Positions 10,269 to 19,729 of a stretch of DNA of 64,000 bases are shown here, in pieces. The first letter of the stretch is position 1. Each line of letters opens with the position of its first letter. The notes below the pieces were generated by a model. It saw only the letters and a program-made list of their open reading frames with translations, made no database searches and was not told the DNA's origin. The DNA comes from a virus, in the IMG/VR virus record IMGVR_UViG_3300034122_002202, positions 62,001-126,000 of that record. The stretch is one strand, 5' to 3'. The position numbers and the translations under genes were made by a program.

Positions 10269-11648
10269 ATGGCTGGAACATTAACTGATCCAATTCAATC
10301 TTTTTCTATTGCAGAAGATGTTCAATTCTATGAAAATGGAAAAGCAAAGCTATATTTATTTAACATATCTGTATCAGCAAAAATTGTAGCAAGTCAAACA
10401 TTATCTATAGAAAATAAAAAAGCATTCATTCTTGCAAGACAAACAGCAATAATGAATCAGTTCAAAGATTATTCAAACGCATCTGCTAAATATTTTGAAG
10501 TTCAACCAAGAGATGGAACAGCCCCATTTAAGTTTCTTCCTAGAGTTAAAAGCATTAGCTTTAAAGAAGATGTGTGGGTTAATTTTTGTGATTATACAAT
10601 TGAGATGGAAGCTGATGAGATACATATTGGAAAAGCTGATGGAACTAGTTTAAAAGTTCCAAGTTCAACAGTAAACCCATCAGATATAGATGAATCTTGG
10701 AGCACTGAATATAACCAAGAGGATTTGAGGTTAACTAAGGTTGTTCATAAAATTTCAGCAAAATCAAAATCTGTTGGTGCAAAAAAAGGTTGGGAAATAT
10801 CAAAAACAGAAGTTTTAAAAAAGATAGATGCTTTAATTCCTACAGATATACAGAAAGCTTCTACTTCTATAAGTACTTATGAAGCTACTTATGCCAATCC
10901 TTGCAATAAATTAATTAGTTATAATGTTAATCCAAACAATGGTGAGTTTTCTGCCGAAATAAATCTTGTTTATCATGATTCTACAATTTTTAATTCTGAA
11001 TTAGATCAAGATGCCTATGCTTATCATGAACAAACAGTGACAGACAAATCAACGACTGAAAGCTTAAGAGAAAGTTTAAGTATTGAAGGAACAATAACTG
11101 GACTTAATGCATTATCAAGTGGAGATAGATATGCTGCTGCTAATACTTTATGGACAACTGTAAAGACAGCACTAGATACAAAATATTTAGCCTTAACCAT
11201 ATTGTCATTTTCAGAAACCAAAGATTTAGAAAAAGGAATCATTACTTATAATTATGAAATTGAAAATATAAAAAGACCAACTGGATTTAAAAGTGAATCT
11301 ATAAGCGTAACTCTTTTTAATCCAAAGGCAGAATCACTTAAAAATTATGTTATTCATAATACAATATATGGAACTTCTGGACCAATATTTCAAGATATTA
11401 ATACAAAAAAAGTAAGAACTATGTCTGTAACAATAGAAAGAATTGGAACTGAGGCTACTCCAGATACATTAACTGGATATCAACCAACAGGAAGTGTTAT
11501 TGAATCAGACTCTATTAACTTTACTGCACAAAATAAAAAAATATCAAGAACAACAACATTTATGTGGGCAGATGATTCTATACAAGATTTTCCAACTGCT
11601 CCTGCCGTTAATTTTGCCGTGTTAAAAACTGCAATACCAAGACCATAA
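10269..11648 (+). CDS. Baseplate/tail protein, paralogue A
   Basis: A 459-residue protein without a signal peptide or membrane segment, 2 nt after the preceding gene. It is paralogous to the next gene: both have an acidic region with an x-D-E-(S/T)-W-S motif and a Tyr/Thr-rich middle. They also share an E-S-(L/I)-x-x-S-x-S-(I/L)-x-G-T-I-T-G block followed by K-Y-A- or R-Y-A-rich helix. Both end in a strand-rich region with V-R-T-M-S-V-T- or V-K-T-V-N-V-like segments. Position after the tape measure suggests a baseplate or tail-tube-end component. No named family was recognised. Confidence 0.6.
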   Translation: MAGTLTDPIQSFSIAEDVQFYENGKAKLYLFNISVSAKIVASQTLSIENKKAFILARQTAIMNQFKDYSNASAKYFEVQPRDGTAPFKFLPRVKSISFKEDVWVNFCDYTIEMEADEIHIGKADGTSLKVPSSTVNPSDIDESWSTEYNQEDLRLTKVVHKISAKSKSVGAKKGWEISKTEVLKKIDALIPTDIQKASTSISTYEATYANPCNKLISYNVNPNNGEFSAEINLVYHDSTIFNSELDQDAYAYHEQTVTDKSTTESLRESLSIEGTITGLNALSSGDRYAAANTLWTTVKTALDTKYLALTILSFSETKDLEKGIITYNYEIENIKRPTGFKSESISVTLFNPKAESLKNYVIHNTIYGTSGPIFQDINTKKVRTMSVTIERIGTEATPDTLTGYQPTGSVIESDSINFTAQNKKISRTTTFMWADDSIQDFPTAPAVNFAVLKTAIPRP

Positions 11649-11660
11649 CAGGAACATTAT

Positions 11661-13016
11661 ATGCCTACAAATTCCCCATTTTATACGCCTAGAGAACCAC
11701 TAATACCAAATAGTATGGCTATGACATTAAATGAAATGGAATTAATACCAACTCCATTAATGACCATTAGTCAACAATCAGAATTTAAAGAAAATGGGGA
11801 AGTAAAAACAATCACAAGGCAAGTAGAATTGAAAGGAAAAATTTTAGCTGTTGATCCAGTACAAGGAGAACAAGAACCAATTGGAGCAACGCCATTAGAT
11901 ATAGATAAAAAAAAGTTGAGTTTACTCAGAAATAAAATAGCAAATTTAGAATCAGTATTAGTTCATGACATAAATAATATAAATATAACAACACCAATAG
12001 TTGGACCAAATTTATCTCAATTGCCAAACTTAACTGAAAAATTTAAATTAAAATCAAAAAACTTTCAAATTAACGAAGCAAGTTTAATATGCGATTATAC
12101 GATATCCTTAGAGCAGATAGTTTTAGACACACAAGAACCAGATGAAACTTGGTCATTAGATCCAGCAGATGAATATGGAAGATTTGTAAAAATAAATAGA
12201 ACTAGAAGTATACAAGTAAAAAGCATAGAAACTGAAGATCCAACAGAAATAGATTATAACTTAGCAATTAAAAAATTAAAACCATCTACTTCAATTGTAG
12301 ATGCCTCTACATATTTAACTGTTCCAACAGGTGGGCTTTATAATAAAACAACTAGTTATTCAGTAAATACTTATAAGAATAGTGTAGAGTGCAATGAATC
12401 TTGGATTATATCAACTAATCCATATGTAATAGAACAAACAACAACCACTAAAGAATCTTCTGAATCTATATATAAATCTGCAAGTTTGCAAGGAACTATA
12501 ACTGGATATGAAGGAGAAGGAAAGACAAAGTATGCTAATGCGGAAGATAAATTAAAAGCAATTAAAAAAGCTAACCCTTGGGAAATAGGTAAGACATACA
12601 CTATTGGATCAATAACTGGTAAAGTAAAGTCTATTTCTGAAGGAACAAATAAAATATCTGGAGTAATAACCTTTTCTGTAGATATTTCTGAAGGTATAGA
12701 AGAGACAGGAGAAAGAACAAAGTCTATTACTTGGACAGATACGCCACCCTTAATTAATTTTGTTTCAATTGTAGCAATTGGTAAACCAGAAGGTCCAATT
12801 ATACAAAAATTAACAACAAAAAAAAATGGTGTTAAAACTGTAAATGTAGAGGTATTATACAATGAACCAGTTGATTCTCTTGGAAAAATAAAAATTCCGA
12901 CAGATGTTGATAGCTACAAACCAAATTCAACAGATATGTTTCTTGAAAAAGATGATGTGACTTATGATTATAAAACTGGTAAAATAACTCGTTCTGTAGT
13001 TTGGAATTACAACTAG
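11661..13016 (+). CDS. Baseplate/tail protein, paralogue B
   Basis: A 451-residue paralogue of the preceding gene (see the shared G-T-I-T-G block and the D-E-T-W-S box). The two copies probably arose by tandem duplication and then diverged strongly, as only scattered blocks are still alike by eye. They may form a hetero-oligomeric ring or occupy two ring positions of the baseplate. The gene sits between paralogue A and the hub-like protein with short spacers, as in one late operon. Confidence 0.6.
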   Translation: MPTNSPFYTPREPLIPNSMAMTLNEMELIPTPLMTISQQSEFKENGEVKTITRQVELKGKILAVDPVQGEQEPIGATPLDIDKKKLSLLRNKIANLESVLVHDINNINITTPIVGPNLSQLPNLTEKFKLKSKNFQINEASLICDYTISLEQIVLDTQEPDETWSLDPADEYGRFVKINRTRSIQVKSIETEDPTEIDYNLAIKKLKPSTSIVDASTYLTVPTGGLYNKTTSYSVNTYKNSVECNESWIISTNPYVIEQTTTTKESSESIYKSASLQGTITGYEGEGKTKYANAEDKLKAIKKANPWEIGKTYTIGSITGKVKSISEGTNKISGVITFSVDISEGIEETGERTKSITWTDTPPLINFVSIVAIGKPEGPIIQKLTTKKNGVKTVNVEVLYNEPVDSLGKIKIPTDVDSYKPNSTDMFLEKDDVTYDYKTGKITRSVVWNYN

Positions 13017-13023
13017 GTGAAAA

Positions 13024-16000
13024 ATGGCTACTACTGATTTTGCTAGAAAAAGATTTTTAGATTTAACTGTTGTAGATTTTTCTTCATCTGTTGGATGGAA
13101 TGATTCAGAATCATCTGTAACCATAAATCTTGCTCCAGAAGATGGAGAAACTATAAAGTCATATAAATTAGGGGAACCACTTGAATTTGAAATGGGTTCT
13201 TTTAAATTTAATGGTTTTTTAGATAGAGTAATTGAAAAACATAATGGTAGTGGTTTTACTTATGAAATAAAACTTAACGATGGAAAAGATTTAATTAGAA
13301 ATGTTGAGTGTATTACATCTTTATATGGAACTTCAGATCCAAAAGAAGATGCACCAATAATAAATTTGTTTAATGTTTTTAGGTATCATGAATCTAAAAG
13401 TTTTGGTGCTAGTCAAACTAATGATACTGGAATGCCATATCAAAAATTTGAAGAAGCAGTAAATTATTTGTCTGCTAAATATGGAATTATTTCAGCAGGG
13501 AACGCATACTCAATTAAATTAGATTTTGCTTCACAACTACCAAAGTATTATAGGGTTGATGTTCCAAATATAAATTTGATGGATTTAATATCAAAAGTTT
13601 GTGATGACTTAGGATTACTTTATAGAATTGAACTTGATCCTATATTAAAAGTTTTTACTATAAAAACTACAAGTTTGGCAAATAATCCAGCCAATCAAAA
13701 AGTTAATGATGTGATTAAAGATCTTGCTAAAAATAAAGATGTTATATCTTGGGATGCTGGAGTTGAATCAACAAATAATATAGATTCTAACTTTATGTTA
13801 TGGGGTGGACAAAAAGAACATACCTTTGGATTTAATTGCTCATTAGACGATAGAATAAAACAATTTTTAGGATATGATATTGAAGGAACGCCATATTGGG
13901 TTTCAACTAAGTATGTTCCATATACAACATATTCATGCCCTTATTTGGGTGCTAGTTTAAGTTTTATTGATTTTGAAAAAAAATCTCATGCAGCAGCACC
14001 AGGATATTTTTGTTTTCCGATAAAAGGAATTGAAGATATAATTTCTTCAGATGGCGGTTTATTTATTACTTTGGATATAGCTCAAGTAGCAATAATATTG
14101 GGTGGACAACAAGATCTTTGGGAGTTGTACTTAGAAATAAGACAAGATCAAGGAGTAAGCGATTATTACCAACAAATATTTTTAAAACCACCTAGACTTT
14201 TTATAGCTCAAGTTGCAAACTTTATGCACTTTGGTGGATCAGATGAATATCCTGTCACAAGAATTTTTGGAGAAAAAGAAAATGATGTTGGCGTAATAAG
14301 AGGAACAAGAGTTTTTTCTTATTTGAAGCAATCTTTAGAAGCATATTTAGGCAAATCTTTTATGTTGCCAGTAAATTATAATGGAGCATTAACTAGCGAT
14401 TATAATATAAATGCATCAGATCCAACATCAAAAACAGATGGTCTTTTAGCAGGAAAACAAAAACTAGAATGGTATACAGATGAAGACGCTTTAACTCCTT
14501 CTGTATCTACAGACTATAGTATAAGTCTTGGCATTTCATATGTTTGGATTGAACCATCAACAGGTGCTGCAAGAACATCTAAGTCATCTTTAAATACAAG
14601 CACATTAAGTAAGACACAATATAATCAATTGTTTTCTGGACCAACCACATATAAATATAATGGAGATAGACTTACATATTATACATCAGCAGGAGCAGAA
14701 ATAACAAGTTTTGCTTTGCCATATTCTTCTTTTAACGCACCAGTACCATTTCCAGGTGGTTCTATGGGTGCTGGAAGTCAACTTGGAGTTAATTTAAAAT
14801 CAGCATCAGTAACTGAAACACCAAAAAGAATATACAACATTGTTCCTACTGACACAGGTTGGACAGAACCAGCATTATTAGATGCAATTATTGGATCTAA
14901 CACTCCAAAGGAGTACATATATGGAAACATTTTAGATGCAAATGGCAAAACAAATAATTATATGACATTTAAAAAAAATTCTGGTAATTTTATTTTTGAA
15001 AACAGTGAAGAAACATTTTTAGTTGATGATATTTTGTGGGTAAAGTGTTCTGTAAATTCAGAATATGCACTAATAGATAATCAAGAACATGTATCAATAA
15101 CAACAACAAATGCTGTAACTATATTTGATGAATTAATTGTTAATGAAGTTGGTTATTTTAATTTAACAAATTGTTTTTTTGGAATAAGAGACAAGAATAG
15201 TGTTTTAGGTCAGTCTATGACACTAAAAACTGGTCTTTTGCCAATATCTCCAAGTGGAGTATTAGTCAATTTTAAATCAACTAGAAATGATTTTTATGGT
15301 CCTTGGTATTTTGGAAATACTGTTGGTGGAAAAACAGTTGTTCAAAAAGATGATTCTTTAGTTCCTTGGACATTTAATTCTTCATCTATTTTAGAGACTG
15401 CTGCATCAGGAAAATTAAAAGACATTGTTCCAATACCATATATGGAAACAGGAACATTGACTAAGGTTGGATTACCAGAACATAGTTTGGGCGATGAAAT
15501 TGTTGCAAATGGACCAATACTAACATCTTTATCGTGTACCTATGGATCTTCTGGAGTAACTACACAATATTCATTTAGAACATTCACACCAAAATTTGGT
15601 CTACCATCAAGATACTTAAATGAAAGACTTAAAAAAACAGCCATAAAAGCTTACTCTGACAGAAAAAATCTTTTGGCATTATATAATGAATCACTTAAAA
15701 AAATTCAAGCTGTAAATAGAAGAAGGGCTGGATTTGCAATATCATCATTCTTTTTAGACTACTTAGGAAGAAGGAACGATAGAAATACGCCACATACAAA
15801 TATTATTATGGCACAAATAGCTGGTAGATATGGACCAACAAAAATAATTGGTGCTACTTTAAGTAACAGAGAAACAAACGCTGCAATTCATTCTCAAAGT
15901 GGAAAATATTTTAATAAAGGTGGCGTATCTCTAGATGGTTTATTTTCTCCATTCAATAATTTTTATAGCGGAATGTTATCTTCAAGTACAGCAACACCTG

Positions 16001-16878
16001 TTGGAGCACTCACACAATCAGATGCAAATATACCAACATCGTTTACATATAACCCTTTTAAAACTGGATCATATATAGCAAACATGGTTTCTGCTGGTGG
16101 ATCATGGGCTACATATGATGCTATAGGGGGGCAAAACGGAATTCTTGGTGGACAACCGATTGGTCTTCGTGGACCAATAATGGTTAGTGGTTGGGGAACA
16201 GATTTATTTACAAAACAAATTGTTCCAAATCAAAACGCTTATAGTACAGCAGCAGGATTTGCTGGACCAGTAGATTTAATGTGGGATAGTGCAAGAAGTT
16301 TATGGACTTCGCACGATATATTTCTTGGGCAAGCAACTTCTCCTATTGCTGCATACGACTTACTACTTGGTTCAAATTTCCCAACTGGAAATGTTGCATT
16401 GCAAACATCTTCGGGTGGTTCGCCAACTGCTGTAATGTCTGTACCAGTAAAGAACATAGGAAAAGAAATACCGCAAGGATCTCCTGTCATTGCCAAATAC
16501 TCTGTATATGATGGAAATTGGTATGTTGAAGGTCAAGGCACAACTACTACTACCACTAGCACTGCACCACCCCCACCGCCAGAACCACCGCCACCAACAC
16601 CAGAACCATGCACAGAATCTATAGAAGTTGTTTCTGGTGTAACTTGTGGTTCAGATGGATCTATAACTGTTGATAAAATTACTATTAATGTGCCATGTGG
16701 TAGTACAACAGTAACAACAACACAAAGTCCTTGGTATTTAAATGATGTTTCTGATCCATTAGCTTCTTATCGCCCATGCTATGCATGTAGTCAAACTAGA
16801 GGAAATGTTGTTCAAACCTTTAGCGATCAAGGAAATTGTAATTTTGTACGGGAAATGAGGCAACATCCTAATTGTTAA
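13024..16878 (+). CDS. Large tail hub/fibre protein with Cys-rich C-terminus
   Basis: A 1284-residue protein. The first 250 or so residues are rich in strands (short segments such as G-E-P-L-E-F-E and I-K-L-N-D-G-K-D) and could be a tail-hub fold like gpD/gp27, but this is only a resemblance. The long middle is Gly/Ser/Thr-rich, as in receptor-binding proteins. Near residue 1175 there is a run of Thr, then a Pro-rich stretch of PP and EP repeats, then two small Cys-containing modules. The last one (C-Y-A-C-S-Q ... H-P-N-C) matches modules in the next gene, so the C-terminus is probably a displayed modular stalk. Its start overlaps nothing and follows the preceding stop by 7 nt. Confidence 0.6.
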   Translation: MATTDFARKRFLDLTVVDFSSSVGWNDSESSVTINLAPEDGETIKSYKLGEPLEFEMGSFKFNGFLDRVIEKHNGSGFTYEIKLNDGKDLIRNVECITSLYGTSDPKEDAPIINLFNVFRYHESKSFGASQTNDTGMPYQKFEEAVNYLSAKYGIISAGNAYSIKLDFASQLPKYYRVDVPNINLMDLISKVCDDLGLLYRIELDPILKVFTIKTTSLANNPANQKVNDVIKDLAKNKDVISWDAGVESTNNIDSNFMLWGGQKEHTFGFNCSLDDRIKQFLGYDIEGTPYWVSTKYVPYTTYSCPYLGASLSFIDFEKKSHAAAPGYFCFPIKGIEDIISSDGGLFITLDIAQVAIILGGQQDLWELYLEIRQDQGVSDYYQQIFLKPPRLFIAQVANFMHFGGSDEYPVTRIFGEKENDVGVIRGTRVFSYLKQSLEAYLGKSFMLPVNYNGALTSDYNINASDPTSKTDGLLAGKQKLEWYTDEDALTPSVSTDYSISLGISYVWIEPSTGAARTSKSSLNTSTLSKTQYNQLFSGPTTYKYNGDRLTYYTSAGAEITSFALPYSSFNAPVPFPGGSMGAGSQLGVNLKSASVTETPKRIYNIVPTDTGWTEPALLDAIIGSNTPKEYIYGNILDANGKTNNYMTFKKNSGNFIFENSEETFLVDDILWVKCSVNSEYALIDNQEHVSITTTNAVTIFDELIVNEVGYFNLTNCFFGIRDKNSVLGQSMTLKTGLLPISPSGVLVNFKSTRNDFYGPWYFGNTVGGKTVVQKDDSLVPWTFNSSSILETAASGKLKDIVPIPYMETGTLTKVGLPEHSLGDEIVANGPILTSLSCTYGSSGVTTQYSFRTFTPKFGLPSRYLNERLKKTAIKAYSDRKNLLALYNESLKKIQAVNRRRAGFAISSFFLDYLGRRNDRNTPHTNIIMAQIAGRYGPTKIIGATLSNRETNAAIHSQSGKYFNKGGVSLDGLFSPFNNFYSGMLSSSTATPVGALTQSDANIPTSFTYNPFKTGSYIANMVSAGGSWATYDAIGGQNGILGGQPIGLRGPIMVSGWGTDLFTKQIVPNQNAYSTAAGFAGPVDLMWDSARSLWTSHDIFLGQATSPIAAYDLLLGSNFPTGNVALQTSSGGSPTAVMSVPVKNIGKEIPQGSPVIAKYSVYDGNWYVEGQGTTTTTTSTAPPPPPEPPPPTPEPCTESIEVVSGVTCGSDGSITVDKITINVPCGSTTVTTTQSPWYLNDVSDPLASYRPCYACSQTRGNVVQTFSDQGNCNFVREMRQHPNC

Positions 16879-16916
16879 AATTAACATTTGCACATATAGA
16901 TTAAGGTTAATTAATA

Positions 16917-18557
16917 ATGGCAGAAACATGCGACTGTTGTTTAGATAAATGGTGTTTAATTGAAAACACTCCAGATTGCTTTGTTTGCTCTAGAAATTGC
17001 GAAAATAGAGTGGCAGAATTTGATACACAACAACTTTGTGAGTCAGCTAGACCTGCATACAATGTAAACTGTAAGGTAGAATTATTTCAAAATCCAGATT
17101 GTTGGGAATGTCAATTTTCTGCTAATGGTTCATATAGTGGTCCAGATAGATATGCTTTGTGTTTAGCAGATGCGGAAATGCTAAATCAATACATACCTGG
17201 GTGTTATGACTACTGTTATTTAATTAAATATTGTGGGTCTATAACACCAACAAGTACAACTTATAGTGGGTGTTGTTATCAATACTATTGTGATTCAAGT
17301 GGAATGTTAAATCCTACTGGAAATTATATTAATTGTCCTTTAGGAACCCCGATTGATTATTGTTACACTCATTGTTATGATGAAAATTCAACTTGTAATG
17401 GTGCAATGCCCTATTATTTTTCTGATAGCCCATGTCCAATATCCTTAACTCCAAGCCCAAGCCCTGCTACTACAACATGCCCACCATGCTATAAGTGCAG
17501 CCAAAATGCTGGAGCAGGAGAAACAATAGTAGATACATTTAGGGGTCCAAATGCATGTGTATCATGTTCTAGCGTTTTAGAATCCTATAATGTAAATTGT
17601 TCAACGACTACAACGACAACTCATAATCCATGTGCTTCACCTCCGTGTTGCCCTGATGAAACTGGAACTAGATGTGGAACTAATTGCTGTTGCTGCGGTG
17701 GTGGATTAGCACCAACAGGTCCAAATTGTGAATGTCTGCCATGTGGCAGTTCTAGAGAAGAGTGTGAGGGAACAAGTACTACCTCTACCTCTACGAGTAC
17801 TAGTACAAGTACCTCTACAAGCACAACAAATACAACATCTAATCCAATTTATTGTAGTCTTTACTCTTGTAGATGGCGAGCCGTTGGAAATCAAAGCATG
17901 GGTTATGAATGGGTTATATTTAATAATAGTTGTCCACCGCCATGTACATGTTCAGATATGCCAAATTATATGGGTAATCCAGAAGCTCTATATGCAGATA
18001 TCCCATGTTCTGGAATCAATGCAACTACAACACCTTCGCCAAATTGCATGTCATTACAATGTACATATTGGTCTGGAATGTTGGGTGTTGAATGGACATT
18101 ATTTAATTCTGGTTGTATGCCACCATGTGTATGTGGTCCAGCACCATCTGGCTTTCCAGTTGAACAATATCAATACTCATTAGCTCCATGTGTAGAAGGA
18201 ACTAGTACATCGACATCGACCTCTACCTCTACGAGTACCAGTACATCAACAAGCACTTCGACTTCGACAAGTACCAGTACATCGACTAGTACGACAGAAA
18301 CACCGACCACTACGAGTACCAGTACATCGACTAGTACGACAGAAACACCGACCAGTACGACAGAAACACCGACCAGTACGACAAATCCTAGCATGGGAAC
18401 ATGTACTCAATATACCTGTGATGGAGATGGCTTTTTGATATTTATTAATAGTGTTTCATCTACTGAGGCCAATTGTGGTAGCAGTTATTGTTATGGTAAT
18501 TGTTATGCAGACGAATCATGTAGAGGGCAAACAGCCTATCTATATTCACCCCCTTAA
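16917..18557 (+). CDS. Modular Cys-rich protein with Thr/Ser-rich linkers
   Basis: A 546-residue protein with dozens of cysteines and no signal peptide. Two module types repeat. Module A has C-x2-C-S near its start and Y-N-V-N-C at its end, and is also found at the end of the preceding protein. Module B reads C-x4-C, then an aromatic core with (E)W-x-(L/I)-F-N, then C-x-P-P-C-x-C, with clear copies at about nt 17853-18010 and 18045-18195 and a looser Cys-rich segment at about 18395-18545. Modules are separated by low-complexity (Thr-Ser)n linkers at about nt 17770-17835 and 18200-18385. This looks like a mucin-like extended surface fibre with disulfide- or metal-stabilised knobs. The Thr/Ser runs are candidate O-glycosylation sites. 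Confidence 0.65.
   Translation: MAETCDCCLDKWCLIENTPDCFVCSRNCENRVAEFDTQQLCESARPAYNVNCKVELFQNPDCWECQFSANGSYSGPDRYALCLADAEMLNQYIPGCYDYCYLIKYCGSITPTSTTYSGCCYQYYCDSSGMLNPTGNYINCPLGTPIDYCYTHCYDENSTCNGAMPYYFSDSPCPISLTPSPSPATTTCPPCYKCSQNAGAGETIVDTFRGPNACVSCSSVLESYNVNCSTTTTTTHNPCASPPCCPDETGTRCGTNCCCCGGGLAPTGPNCECLPCGSSREECEGTSTTSTSTSTSTSTSTSTTNTTSNPIYCSLYSCRWRAVGNQSMGYEWVIFNNSCPPPCTCSDMPNYMGNPEALYADIPCSGINATTTPSPNCMSLQCTYWSGMLGVEWTLFNSGCMPPCVCGPAPSGFPVEQYQYSLAPCVEGTSTSTSTSTSTSTSTSTSTSTSTSTSTSTSTTETPTTTSTSTSTSTTETPTSTTETPTSTTNPSMGTCTQYTCDGDGFLIFINSVSSTEANCGSSYCYGNCYADESCRGQTAYLYSPP
18271..18375 (+). repeat. In-frame tandem DNA repeat in Thr/Ser linker
   Basis: A 39-nt unit at 18271-18309 recurs exactly at 18316-18354. 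A 21-nt sub-unit coding S-T-T-E-T-P-T recurs at 18289-18309, 18334-18354 and 18355-18375. Because 21, 39 and the 45-nt offset are multiples of three, gain or loss of units keeps the frame and changes only linker length. Confidence 0.9.
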
Positions 18558-18621
18558 TGCTAGTATGTAAGATGAAAAAAGTGAATTGCGGTGTATATAA
18601 CTATATCTAAGGAGAAAAATC

Positions 18622-19236
18622 ATGGCTACATTTGCTTTTTATTCAGCAGGAAACGACATAGGTTCAAGTGGCGTGGGCTTTTTTGGAAGCTCTGGATTTG
18701 GATCATCTGTTTCTGTAGGTGCGTATCAAGATTCTACCTATATAACTAACAGTAATGGCACTATTGCTGGTGCTGCACTAAATAATATTAAATATTCTCA
18801 TCCAAGTTCTGGCATAGTTAATGGAATTGGATCTCCAAGCGGTTTAAATCTTCAAGCAATAACCAATGCTCAAGCCAGTTTAAATGTGCGTTTTACCCAT
18901 ACTAGCCCAGTAGCCACACAGAATGTAAAGTTAAGGATCTACGACAGATCAAACATTAACAATGCAGCTAGTGGTGTTACTACTAAAGTTGCAGAAATTA
19001 TTCATCCAACCTTAACTAATGTTTCAGATGGTTCTGGATCTGCTTCTTGGCAAACGCCAGCAGGATCTGGATCAATTGTATCATTAGCTAATTCGCCTGG
19101 AATGTCAGGCTTAAGTCCAAACGGAAGTGGAACAACGGCAGACAGGCACGATTGGTTTCTTGCTTTATCTGCATCTCCAGATTCAATTGGTTCAAAAACC
19201 CAATATGCTATGTGGGTTGAACTTGAGTATCTCTAA
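18622..19236 (+). CDS. Small Gly/Ser-rich structural protein
   Basis: A 204-residue Gly/Ser/Asn-rich, cysteine-free protein with a strong ribosome binding site (aaggag, 7 nt before ATG). The sequence is beta-like with short polar loops (for example N-V-K-L-R-I-Y-D-R-S) and resembles a jelly-roll or fibre-tip protein. It is the last gene of the rightward late block, separated from the fibre gene by 64 nt, and may be independently translated at a high level. No family was recognised. Confidence 0.55.
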   Translation: MATFAFYSAGNDIGSSGVGFFGSSGFGSSVSVGAYQDSTYITNSNGTIAGAALNNIKYSHPSSGIVNGIGSPSGLNLQAITNAQASLNVRFTHTSPVATQNVKLRIYDRSNINNAASGVTTKVAEIIHPTLTNVSDGSGSASWQTPAGSGSIVSLANSPGMSGLSPNGSGTTADRHDWFLALSASPDSIGSKTQYAMWVELEYL

Positions 19237-19366
19237 GTTTAAGTTCTTCTTTAATTAATTTAGAAATCTCCTTTGACCATTCGGTATCATATCCGTCTAG
19301 CCAAAGGAGTTCTTTTTTAAGCTCTTCAGTCTTTAAAGAGCTAACATCAATACCAACATCACTCAT
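19208..19366 (-). CDS. Small acidic/basic helical protein, unknown
   Basis: Fifty-two residues (starts MSDVGIDVSSL), mostly Lys/Glu/Leu helix. I place the start at 19366, where the ATG overlaps the end of the upstream zinc-ribbon gene by 8 nt, rather than at an upstream in-frame Met inside that gene. Its 3' end runs 29 nt into the convergent structural gene. The tight coupling supports expression; the function is unknown. Confidence 0.5.
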   Translation of the reverse strand: MSDVGIDVSSLKTEELKKELLWLDGYDTEWSKEISKLIKEELKLRDTQVQPT

Positions 19367-19727
19367 CTTTGTTTTCGCCTCGGTATTTGCTCCAACCATT
19401 ATGTGGTCCATAAGAACCAGCTTCACGATCAGGCTTGCCATTAGCATCAAGCTTGCGTACTGGGAAAATCCCACCACCATCTTGTCGCTGCCCATAAGAC
19501 AATCTTGCCCTACATTTTGAGTTAGTGCAACCCATCTCAAAATATTCGTAGACTTTCTTGTTTTTCTCTACGGATCGTGTTTTTGGCATAATTGCGGTAT
19601 TGCCACACAACCCACACTTTTCTTCATTAAAGATTTCGGAAATGCCTCCTACTTCTCTAAACACATCTTTAACAGAGTCACAATCAATTTCAATTGTGCA
19701 AAACTTTGTTGGGATAATAGCCTTCAT
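19359..19727 (-). CDS. Zinc-ribbon protein next to annealase-like gene
   Basis: A 122-residue protein with two metal-binding pairs, C-G-L-C and C-T-N-S-K-C, around residues 37-71. These are followed by R-L-S-Y-G-Q, a G-G-x-x-F-P-x-R-K box and a final N-G-W-S-K-Y box. I recall this arrangement from small phage proteins found beside recombination genes. It starts 2 nt after the annealase-like gene ends, so it is probably co-translated with it. It could be a single-stranded-DNA or annealase partner, which is inference. Confidence 0.65.
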   Translation of the reverse strand: MKAIIPTKFCTIEIDCDSVKDVFREVGGISEIFNEEKCGLCGNTAIMPKTRSVEKNKKVYEYFEMGCTNSKCRARLSYGQRQDGGGIFPVRKLDANGKPDREAGSYGPHNGWSKYRGENKDE

Positions 19728-19729
19728 AA

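Noticed and set aside
17728-18183. A 151-codon open frame on the + strand inside the Cys-rich fibre gene
   Set aside because: It is a shadow of the real frame created by low-complexity codons; it has no start signal or protein-like composition.
19367-19540. N-terminal extension of the 52-residue gene into the zinc-ribbon gene
   Set aside because: The extension reads through the coupled upstream gene in another frame; the ATG at 19366 with the 8-nt overlap is the usual arrangement here.
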